DNA of 64,000 bases from JAOAFZ01 sp964412815 (GTDB lineage: Bacteria > Patescibacteriota > Microgenomatia > UBA1406 > GWC2-37-13): positions 1 to 64,000 of the forward strand of contig CAYPQF010000032.1 of NCBI GenBank assembly GCA_964412815.1, read 5' to 3'. Positions 56,679 to 64,000 of this stretch are shown piece after piece (position 1 is the first letter of the stretch; every line of letters starts with the position of its first letter). The notes beneath the pieces are model-generated. The model was given only the letters and a program-made list of their open reading frames with translations, searched no databases and was not told the origin of the DNA. The position numbers and the translations under genes are program-made.

Positions 56679-58304
56679 TTACCTGCTTGGGTAGACTAAT
56701 GTGCCATTAATGTAAAGTTCAACGGTGCTTACAGGCAGCGTTGGAGAGACTGTCGGTGTCAAAGTTACTGTCGGCGTCTGCGGTGTGGCGGCGTTGAAAA
56801 TAATGTTTGCATGAGCGGCAAACAGCGCACCGTTATCTGTGAAATACTCCACACCAACACGGGTAATGCCCGTCAGTGAAGTCGTGTAAGGTGCGTCGTT
56901 ATCCGATGCTGCCCACGTGTTGCCACGATAAAAAAGGGCGCGTCGAATGCGCGGATAATCTGCCAGAACTTCAACTGAACCGTCTAAACTTACGCTGACT
57001 TGAATGCGCGGATCAGTAGTGGGGTAAACAACCCCAAGCAGCCGCGTCGGTGTAGTTGTCGGCGTATTGGATGCAACTGGCGTCGAGCTTGGCGTTAGCG
57101 TCTGTGTTGGTGTTACAGTTGGCCCGGTAGCGGTCGCAGTAGGCGTGGTCGGCGGCTGCGAACCTGAAAACAGGACGTTAAGCAGCCCCGGCGAATGCGA
57201 CACGCCGAAATTGGAACTGTGCCAATCATATACGGTAAACCCTATTCCATGTGTACGGAAAATACGAACCAAATCTCCGATATAGAGTTGACGAACGTTT
57301 TCAGACACCCATCGGGTCGTTCCGAATTCCGAAATGTTGATAAACACGCCGTAGTGGTCGCGCCATTCCACTATCGAATCAATACTGCCGCCGGGAACGT
57401 AAAATAACTTTAAGAGCCTATCGTAATTCCAAAATTCGTTTCCGCGCCATGTCGAGAAATTACCGGGATAAACTGCGCTGCACGAACCCGGCCCACCTGC
57501 GTAACCGCCACAATGACTTAAGTTCATTGGCTCGTACATGTGCATATCATAAACAACGTTGCCATCCGCCAGAGGGACTTTCAAGCCCCACATCATGGCT
57601 TCAATGCCCTGCCAGTCGTGACTTGCAACGGTGAAGGTGCAGGTCGCGCAAGCAGCCCGCATCGCAGCGATCAACCGAGCCTGATGGTTGTACCAAACCA
57701 TGTGATCGCCGTTTACGTAGATCGGTTCGTTGGCAGGCTGCACAACAAAAGTTGTAGTCGGCAGCGTTTCACCAAGACGGCCTGAAAGGGCGCTCATCAG
57801 GCGGATGTGGCGATCCGCAACTGCTGAGTTAGTTAGCCCCCACATGTAATCTTCATTCCAGTCGCTGCTGCCCGGTTTCTTGAAGTAGATATTATGCACA
57901 TCTACTACCGTCATCAGCCGATTGGCAGTTGCTTTCTGAATAAACTGAACAACCGACTGAAAGCGACTTTCAACGAGCGTACCTGATGTTCCGTTTTCAA
58001 GGTAGCACATCGAAATCAAAAGCCGTACATGCCCTGCGCCCGCTGCCGCAACTTTGGACAGTTCCGAATCGAAGTAATTCGGGCGCGGATTGTCGCAGTC
58101 GTACATCCCCCAACCAGAAGCGTTAACACCGCCTTTGAGGTAAGCGTCCCTGATTTCCTGCGGCACGCTTGTCAACGGCGCAGCTAACGCCTCAAAAACA
58201 ACGGGTTCGGGCGTGATCGGTGGCGGCTGTGCAACAGTTGGAGACGTAGATACGCCGATTAAAATTAATACTAATAAGCAAATAAGTGTTAATTTAGTTT
58301 TCAT
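56679..58304 (-). CDS. Secreted cellulase-like protein (GH5-like) with Thr/Pro linker
   Basis: 541 residues. A typical signal peptide (KTKLTLICLLVLILIGVST), a GH5-like barrel at about 45-385 with the acid/base Glu in VVQPANEPIYV and the nucleophile Glu in FINISEFGTT, a 40-residue Thr/Pro linker, a small beta domain (about 430-500) and a second short Thr/Pro linker. Very unusual in a phage tail cluster; it resembles bacterial secreted polysaccharide hydrolases and is probably acquired. Could degrade host capsule or serve as a virion depolymerase. Confidence 0.75.
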   Translation of the reverse strand: MKTKLTLICLLVLILIGVSTSPTVAQPPPITPEPVVFEALAAPLTSVPQEIRDAYLKGGVNASGWGMYDCDNPRPNYFDSELSKVAAAGAGHVRLLISMCYLENGTSGTLVESRFQSVVQFIQKATANRLMTVVDVHNIYFKKPGSSDWNEDYMWGLTNSAVADRHIRLMSALSGRLGETLPTTTFVVQPANEPIYVNGDHMVWYNHQARLIAAMRAACATCTFTVASHDWQGIEAMMWGLKVPLADGNVVYDMHMYEPMNLSHCGGYAGGPGSCSAVYPGNFSTWRGNEFWNYDRLLKLFYVPGGSIDSIVEWRDHYGVFINISEFGTTRWVSENVRQLYIGDLVRIFRTHGIGFTVYDWHSSNFGVSHSPGLLNVLFSGSQPPTTPTATATGPTVTPTQTLTPSSTPVASNTPTTTPTRLLGVVYPTTDPRIQVSVSLDGSVEVLADYPRIRRALFYRGNTWAASDNDAPYTTSLTGITRVGVEYFTDNGALFAAHANIIFNAATPQTPTVTLTPTVSPTLPVSTVELYINGTLVYPSR

Positions 58305-58962
58305 TTGAACTACCTACTTCGTTTTTCGTAAATACCATAATGGCAAGTTCGATCTTGCCAATAACATTGTCTAAAGCCGCTTTCCAACGCACTTCCTGTT
58401 CGGTGCGGTCGTTGTGTATTTGCTCACGAAGTTGTTTGAGTTCAGTTTCAATGTTTGAAAGCGTAATTTGAAGCGGATCGACCGAGCTTTTAAGCTTACT
58501 TAAAACCGTAGACACCGCTAATTCAGTTCGATTGTCTGCTTGTTCGGCGGTGTCAATGCCAGATACAACTGTGAACAGTTGTTCCAACGCTGCCGATGTT
58601 AACTGCCGATCTTTAATACCGTCTTCTTTAATGCTCTTTAGCAAGTCGATGTGCTGTTGCTGTTGTTCCAATAGTTTCGTTCTTGACTCAACAAAATCTG
58701 CTTGTTGTGCCTGTTGCTGTTCTTGATTTTGATGGATAACTTCTTGCTGGTCTGTGATAAATTTAAGAAACGTTCTCTGGATTTCAGCAGAACGTTCCTC
58801 CGATTTTTCAGCCCTCAGAATAATTGGGCGAACCACGACCCAAATAATCACGCCTAGCAGAACGAGCAAGCCGATGATGATGACATTCTGCGCGCCGACC
58901 CGTTCCACCGCGTCAGCATATGGGGTGATCTCAGGGAACGACTGAGCCAAATTAAAAAGCAT
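58294..58962 (-). CDS. Membrane-anchored coiled-coil protein
   Basis: 222 residues from the ATG at 58962 (AGAGGA upstream). One membrane helix at about 26-47 (NVIIIGLLVLLGVIIWVVV), then about 140 residues of Gln/Glu-rich coiled coil (HQNQEQQQAQQADFVESRTK). Overlaps the cellulase-like start, so both are co-translated. A spanin, tail-associated or lysis role is possible. Confidence 0.7.
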   Translation of the reverse strand: MLFNLAQSFPEITPYADAVERVGAQNVIIIGLLVLLGVIIWVVVRPIILRAEKSEERSAEIQRTFLKFITDQQEVIHQNQEQQQAQQADFVESRTKLLEQQQQHIDLLKSIKEDGIKDRQLTSAALEQLFTVVSGIDTAEQADNRTELAVSTVLSKLKSSVDPLQITLSNIETELKQLREQIHNDRTEQEVRWKAALDNVIGKIELAIMVFTKNEVGSSNEN

Positions 58963-59072
58963 TATTCCTCTTAACGACAGCAACGCTGCCTAACTATGTT
59001 TAATTACAGTTGTGTTACGCTAACGCCGCAATAAGCGGCTGTGCCATGATCTGCGCTACCTGATGTGCGGGC

Positions 59073-60389
59073 TTACGCCAGTACCGCATTCTCGTACACG
59101 TCGTTGGTTGCCGCTTCTGCGCCAACTGCCTCCGTATACTCTGCAACGGTTGGATTGCCGCCTGACAACGTGCGGTTGTTGTACGCCGCGTTGCCCGACG
59201 CCAGCGGATTCGTAACATGCAGAAGCGCCCCCATTCCGTCCAATTCGTTGCGTCGAATATGATTCCCCGTGACATGCCCACTGCCCTGCATCAGCACGGC
59301 GGCTGGTCTTGCGTTGGGCTGCCACGTGTTGACAAACAAATTATCCTCGACGGTGATCGCGTAAGTCTCAAATCCGGGCGCGGCGCTGGCGGTCAGGACG
59401 ACCGCGTTGCCCGACGCTCTAAAAGTATTCTCAACCACGCGGGTAGACTGGCAATGCATCGGGATGCCGACGCCTTTCCAGTGTTCGAGCAAATTCTTCT
59501 GAAACAAGTTCCCCGTACTCGGTTGATCAACATCGTGGTTGCCATACGCGCCGCAGGCATTTTGCGCAAACCGAACGTGGTTGTTGGTCACGCGGATGTT
59601 TCGCGCCCCGTCAATCCAAATGCCGTTCGTCTGCGCCAACCAGTGATTTTCGATTGAGCCAGCGGGGAGGTTGGCCTCAAATGGCGCGGCATCGGTTTCG
59701 ATCCATTGGAGCGGATCGCCTGTTTTCCAACCGGGCGGGCGATAGAACAGTTTGCGCGTGCCGAGCAGTTCGTTGTGATCAATGTCTCCGTTTTCGCTCA
59801 GGAACGCGGTTGAGATCGCGCCAACCGTGATCTGCGCCATCAGCTTGCGCAGTAAGTTATAGCTGATGCTGAAATTGTTGGCGCGATGCGCAACGACAGT
59901 CATGCAGCCCGTCATCATCGCGGTGATCTCGTCATAGGTGAAATGACTGAAATCGAACTCGATGTTCTGCACCGCCGTATTGCGCGTGATGACGGTCGCT
60001 TCTGCCCGCTGGCGCGGTGTACCTCCCGGCAAGACGGCAGTCGGAGTCAGGTGCGCGATCCAGACGAGGTTTGTGTACGGCGCTTTAATCGGTTCGCTTG
60101 GGCGGAATTTCGCCCCGTCCTTGCCGATCAGATGTACGCCGGAGCGCACATTGATACCCGGCCTCCCAAAATAAAAACCGCAGTATTGCACGGGCGGGAT
60201 TGTCCCATCTGCGTTGAGGCGCGTGTTGACATCCAGCGTGCCTTCAACCTCGACCACCTGCGGGCGCGGGAAGGCGGCGCTCATATACGTAGCGTGAGCG
60301 TCATCAATGGCGCTCTGAATGGCATGAACGTTGACCTGTGCCGACTGCGCTTCACCCGCGCCGTAGGTAGATGCTTTCAAACTTGGCAT
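59073..60389 (-). CDS. Right-handed beta-helix (tailspike-like) protein
   Basis: 438 residues. Parallel beta-helix repeats with Asn ladders (RNIRVTNNHVRFAQNACGAY, RVVENTFRASGNAVVLTASA, YAITVEDNLFVNTWQPNARP) as in pectate-lyase/tailspike folds. Likely binds or cuts a surface polysaccharide. Confidence 0.8.
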   Translation of the reverse strand: MPSLKASTYGAGEAQSAQVNVHAIQSAIDDAHATYMSAAFPRPQVVEVEGTLDVNTRLNADGTIPPVQYCGFYFGRPGINVRSGVHLIGKDGAKFRPSEPIKAPYTNLVWIAHLTPTAVLPGGTPRQRAEATVITRNTAVQNIEFDFSHFTYDEITAMMTGCMTVVAHRANNFSISYNLLRKLMAQITVGAISTAFLSENGDIDHNELLGTRKLFYRPPGWKTGDPLQWIETDAAPFEANLPAGSIENHWLAQTNGIWIDGARNIRVTNNHVRFAQNACGAYGNHDVDQPSTGNLFQKNLLEHWKGVGIPMHCQSTRVVENTFRASGNAVVLTASAAPGFETYAITVEDNLFVNTWQPNARPAAVLMQGSGHVTGNHIRRNELDGMGALLHVTNPLASGNAAYNNRTLSGGNPTVAEYTEAVGAEAATNDVYENAVLA

Positions 60390-60398
60390 TGCTGCTCC

Positions 60399-63212
60399 TT
60401 ATGCTGCGTTCAGAATAGTGTTCACCGCGCTGCTGATGCGTTCAAACGCCGTGAGTCGTGTCAGAGTAAAGGTAGGGCCGCTGGTTTCCGCGCTAATACC
60501 TGTCGCGCTCTGCTGTGTGCTGCTGGTTACATTGAACTGGCGCGTCCAGAGTGAGCCGACCAACGTGTAGACTTCGATGGTCGTGCCGTTGGTACGCACC
60601 TCAATCGCATCTACGTTGCCAATATTGGTGACTTTGGTTGCCAGATCAGACGGTGTGCCACTCACCACACTTTGAAGTTCGAGGTCATAGGCCGTGTTGC
60701 CAGCGTTACGACTGACTCGCGCCCGCAGCAGGTTATTGGCATCGGTCTGCCGGAAGTTGAGCGTAGCCGTGTCGTTTGCTGCCGTTGTCCCACGCGTGAG
60801 ACGCAGCACATGTGAACCTGTCGCTGTTCCTGTCTGGATTGTTCCGAAGCTGGACGTGACATTCACCAGCGCCAGCCCGAACTCGGAGTTGTAAGGCGCG
60901 GGCAGGTCAATCACGCGCACGTTGTCGAGCGTGCCAGCGGCGCTGTGGTTGGCAAACAGCACGTAGGTATTCAGGAAGCTGCCCTGCGTATCGACCCATT
61001 GCAAAATCCAGTCTGAGCCAGATTTGATGTAGATATAGCAGCCGTTGTCGCGCTGCACGATAGCGACAGTGTAGGTCGTGCTGGCAGCCAGCGCAGTAAT
61101 GTCGAAGCCTGCCGCCGATGCTCCTGTACGAAGGCGGAACGCGGTCGATGTCGTGTACATGCCATTACTGAGCGCGGGCGCGCCCGACGCGGCGCTGTTC
61201 CAGATCAGCGGGTAGCAGGTCGAGCGTGTGGACATCTGCATGTCGAAGATCAGCGCCAACCCGTTACGTCGAGTCCATGAGCCGGCGTACATTGACTGGT
61301 CGCCCAGCACAGGCGTTGCCTGCACTGGATAGTTCAGTGCGCCAGAGGAAATGCTGAACTCACCGTCTGTCTCAATGACTGTCCAACTTCCACCTGCGGG
61401 TTCGGTCATGCGCGGCGATCCAAGCGGGGCGCTGTCGGCGGTCGTGAACTTATCATAGAACAGGTAGGCATGAACGCTCCATGACTCTGTGTCACTGCCT
61501 GCCGCATTGGTGGCAGTGCGTTCCAGCGTCCAGAATCCAGAGTAGGTGTCGGTTACGTTTCCAACCGTCCCGGTGATCGCGCCTGTGTCTGAGTTAATGC
61601 TCAGGCCGTGCCCGACCACTGCCGCACCCGTTGAGTCTTTGACTGCCAACGTAAAAGTAGATGTGCTGCCTGTAACTGTTGGTGCAGCCTGACTGTAAGC
61701 CTGACCAACAATCGCCTCAGCGGTCGAGGGTGCAGCCGAGGTAATGTCCGGCGCGACAACGAGAACCGCCGTGTCGCTGTCTACGTGCCCACCCTTCCCT
61801 GTGACACGCACCCAGCGGGATGCGCCTGACGTAAGGGCGCTGGTGACGTGGTTCTCAGTGATCGCCCCGGAGATCGGGCTGGATGTGTCTCCACTTGTCC
61901 CTGAGTACCACTGGTAGGTAAACGGCCCGTCACCGCTCGCCACGACGCTTAAAGATGCCGTGCCACCATTCGCCACATTCTGACTAGCGGGTTGGGTGGC
62001 AATCCCGATCTGGTAGTCGTAGTCGTCCGAGTAAGCGGAGATGCTGTCATCTTCCAGCGCGTAGATGCTGCCCGCCTCACCTGTGCCATTGTGAACGGTG
62101 CTGTCCCCGTAGTAGAGAACGCCCTTGTAGAAGCACAGCACGCGGGCAAACAGGTTTTCACCCATCTCCCACTGACCGAGCAAAACCCAATTATCAAGAT
62201 CGGTCGTCACCCACAGCCGCGCCTTGCCCGTGCTGTCGTTTCCGAGCGCCCAAAGCGCGTCGTTAAACACCACGAAATCTCTGATCTTGAAGTCATCCCC
62301 CATGAAGTCCAACTTGATTGGAGTCGTTCCCGTCAGGCGGTACATGGAGAAAGGCGTGAGTTCAAAGTCGGTAATGGTGCGCCCGGTGATGTAGACTGTC
62401 TCGCCCGCGAACTGCCGCACTTTGGCGATCCGTCCGTAGGCGGGGAGTTCATTGATGACCTCGCCATCAATCGGATCGTCGGGAGCAAGGTTGAAGCCGC
62501 TCGATACCCACTCGTCATTATCCGAGTCGTACTTGAAGGTCATCAGCCAAGGAGATGTGCTGGTGTAGCCTGTTGGCGCAGCGGCCCAAATTGAGCCGCT
62601 GGTACTGACATACAACTCACCTTCATGCACAAACAACGTCCATGCTCTGAGCGGGCGCGTAGTGATAGCTTCATCGGGGACGTTGTAGATGGTGAACGTC
62701 AGGCCACGATCCGTTGATCGCCCGACAATTGGCCCATTGGTTGATGCTCCAAAGCCGAGCCAAAAGTCGCCTTCAAATTCTACGCCACCTAGAACGTGAA
62801 TCTGGTCAACCAGCGTGGCGGGGGAAGTCAGCGTCCATGTCCGGTTGCCCGCGTAGGGATAGATGTTGCCCGTCGTGTCGTCGTCATCGTCTTGACCGAG
62901 CAGCCACATTTTATATGACGCGTAGACCATTTCGTAAAGGGAGTGGTCATCCAACTGCGTTCCTGCGTTGAAATTCGATCCGTCGAAGTCATAAACATTG
63001 GGAGCGGCACTTCCGCCCGGCCCAATGCTTGTGCCAAGACCGATGAACATATAGTCGTCCCATACTTCGAGCATTTTAATTGAAGCCGCGAAAGGAGATG
63101 ACGGATACTCGGTTTGACCGGGACTTCCGATTAGAGTCGGGGCAATAACAGGAAAACTTCCGCCCGCTTCTTCAAAAATTGGAATTCGTAAAATTAAACT
63201 TCTATAATTCAT
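60399..63212 (-). CDS. Large tail protein with propeller, Ig-like and lectin-like domains
   Basis: 937 residues. N-terminal 385 residues have repeated WD/Kelch-like blades (TWTLTSPATLVDQIHVLGGV, FHEGELYVSTS-type strands). Then an Ig-like domain (about 390-480, QPASQNVANGGTASLSVVAS), a cadherin-like He_PIG domain (about 485-575, ITSAAPSTAEAIVGQAYSQA) and two concanavalin-like regions. A modular adhesin of the tail. Followed within 10 bases by the beta-helix gene. Confidence 0.75.
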   Translation of the reverse strand: MNYRSLILRIPIFEEAGGSFPVIAPTLIGSPGQTEYPSSPFAASIKMLEVWDDYMFIGLGTSIGPGGSAAPNVYDFDGSNFNAGTQLDDHSLYEMVYASYKMWLLGQDDDDDTTGNIYPYAGNRTWTLTSPATLVDQIHVLGGVEFEGDFWLGFGASTNGPIVGRSTDRGLTFTIYNVPDEAITTRPLRAWTLFVHEGELYVSTSGSIWAAAPTGYTSTSPWLMTFKYDSDNDEWVSSGFNLAPDDPIDGEVINELPAYGRIAKVRQFAGETVYITGRTITDFELTPFSMYRLTGTTPIKLDFMGDDFKIRDFVVFNDALWALGNDSTGKARLWVTTDLDNWVLLGQWEMGENLFARVLCFYKGVLYYGDSTVHNGTGEAGSIYALEDDSISAYSDDYDYQIGIATQPASQNVANGGTASLSVVASGDGPFTYQWYSGTSGDTSSPISGAITENHVTSALTSGASRWVRVTGKGGHVDSDTAVLVVAPDITSAAPSTAEAIVGQAYSQAAPTVTGSTSTFTLAVKDSTGAAVVGHGLSINSDTGAITGTVGNVTDTYSGFWTLERTATNAAGSDTESWSVHAYLFYDKFTTADSAPLGSPRMTEPAGGSWTVIETDGEFSISSGALNYPVQATPVLGDQSMYAGSWTRRNGLALIFDMQMSTRSTCYPLIWNSAASGAPALSNGMYTTSTAFRLRTGASAAGFDITALAASTTYTVAIVQRDNGCYIYIKSGSDWILQWVDTQGSFLNTYVLFANHSAAGTLDNVRVIDLPAPYNSEFGLALVNVTSSFGTIQTGTATGSHVLRLTRGTTAANDTATLNFRQTDANNLLRARVSRNAGNTAYDLELQSVVSGTPSDLATKVTNIGNVDAIEVRTNGTTIEVYTLVGSLWTRQFNVTSSTQQSATGISAETSGPTFTLTRLTAFERISSAVNTILNAA

Positions 63213-63213
63213 A

Positions 63214-64000
63214 TTAAATCCCCATTAGAACGTTTCCATCGGCGTCAACAAGGATTTGTCCATCGATGTCGGTAAGGATTGAATTAATCAAATCTTCGCC
63301 GTTCCAATTGTTCATCCCTGTGGCAATGGGGTAAAGCGCTTCAAAATTATTTTCAACTAAGTTTGTCTGACCATAGTGTAAATTGACTGCGGTCAAAGGG
63401 ATATAACGCTGCGATAATAGATCGATGTCTTCAACAAACTCAATGCCAAGTGTCGAACCGTCATCATAATCTGTTCCGTCTACAACAATGAGTTCGTGCG
63501 GGTCAGTCGTAGTATCGATGCAGACAACTGACCAGCGCTGCATGTCGGGAGTTGTTGGAACGTTTGCAGACAGGCTTAACTGCGTAGATGGAAGGTAGTA
63601 AAGAACGCCGTTCCAATCATAGCGACCGCCGCGAACAAACACCGTTAAGGAAGTATCGTCAACTTTATGGACTGACAATTGTTCAAGCAGGCGGATGTCG
63701 ATTGGAAAAGCCATACCGCTGTAGCGGCGGTGATGATGCTTGCCGACATTAAAGTTGCCCGCTTCTTCCAATAGAGCTAAGTTTTCAGCGGTGTTTAAAG
63801 CGCCGATAATGATCAGTTCGCGGGTTTGTGGATCGTTAGCAACTTCAACAAGCAGTCGGGGGATGGGTGGAACGCGGCCTTGGTGCAGTACAGCCGTAGC
63901 GGATCGGTCTTCAAACACAACCCAATATTTGCGTGAGTCGCCGTCTACTTCGACTTGAAATGTGCCGCCAGTTGGTCGATAACCAAGCCTGCCAATCAGC
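63214..64000 (-). CDS. Tail protein, partial (N-terminus outside the window)
   Basis: The frame is open from the right edge (GRLGYRPTGGTFQVEVDGDS) to a stop at 63214, so 261 residues are visible. Beta-rich, with a final calcium-loop-like DIDGQILVDADGNV. A GTG at 63918 is unlikely to be the start because coding continues upstream. Baseplate or tail-tip protein by context. Confidence 0.65.
   Translation of the reverse strand, partial: LIGRLGYRPTGGTFQVEVDGDSRKYWVVFEDRSATAVLHQGRVPPIPRLLVEVANDPQTRELIIIGALNTAENLALLEEAGNFNVGKHHHRRYSGMAFPIDIRLLEQLSVHKVDDTSLTVFVRGGRYDWNGVLYYLPSTQLSLSANVPTTPDMQRWSVVCIDTTTDPHELIVVDGTDYDDGSTLGIEFVEDIDLLSQRYIPLTAVNLHYGQTNLVENNFEALYPIATGMNNWNGEDLINSILTDIDGQILVDADGNVLMGI

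Noticed and set aside
59886..60554. 222-residue rightward frame opposite the beta-helix gene
   Set aside because: Composition is typical of an antisense shadow and it opposes a clearly conserved fold.
61992..62594. 200-residue rightward frame opposite the large tail protein
   Set aside because: Antisense to a protein with recognisable propeller repeats; no start signal.
1..64000. Integrase, excisionase or attachment site indicating a temperate phage
   Set aside because: No tyrosine or serine recombinase motif was seen. The small winged-helix regulator alone does not prove lysogeny, and such genes could lie outside the window.

Overview
The window is most of the genome of a tailed double-stranded DNA bacteriophage (Caudoviricetes). 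It carries both terminase subunits, a portal, a prohead protease, tail and tail-fibre proteins, a phage-type replication set (primase-helicase, family A DNA polymerase, SF2 helicase, RusA-like resolvase), nucleotide genes (ThyX, MazG-like) and one tRNA, packed with overlapping start/stop codons and almost no spare DNA. Promoters are sigma70-like (TTGACA-17 bp-TATAAT type) and ribosome sites are Shine-Dalgarno, so the host is a bacterium. The Thr/Pro-rich linker of the secreted cellulase-like protein at 56.7-58.3 kb resembles linkers of Chloroflexota enzymes; this is only a weak host hint.

Layout. (1) 1-11.9 kb, leftward: small membrane and zinc-finger proteins, an SH3b-C39 cell-wall peptidase, terminase small subunit, a ClpP-like protein, terminase large subunit, decoration-type proteins, portal, a glycosidase-like SH3b protein and a prohead protease cut by the left edge. 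A small winged-helix regulator (5359-5625) is transcribed rightward from a promoter embedded in repeated operators. (2) 11.87-13.25 kb: a gene-free control region with a leftward promoter, large palindromes, AT-rich GTTTA-type repeats and GC-rich hairpins, a candidate replication origin. (3) 13.25-55.36 kb, rightward: two medium-size unknown genes, then about 45 small early genes (many single-pass membrane peptides), an HNH endonuclease, tRNA-Leu, two gene copies broken at homopolymers, a set of large zinc-ribbon proteins including a metallopeptidase fusion, a tandem trio related to the C-terminal part of OLD/DUF3696-type ATPases, then the replication and nucleotide module. (4) 55.36 kb: a bidirectional terminator. 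(5) 55.39-64 kb, leftward: tail-fibre, cellulase-like, coiled-coil, beta-helix and large Ig-domain proteins and a partial tail gene that runs off the right edge.

Both edges cut leftward virion genes, a head gene on the left and a tail gene on the right. On a circular map these would join into one late block, with the missing capsid and tail genes lying outside the window. The most interesting content is a three-member protein family sharing a G-x-F...GSC[WF]W core, the exopeptidase fused to zinc ribbons, the stand-alone ATPase-tail trio, the ClpP-like gene between the terminase subunits, and several large palindromes in gene-free gaps.
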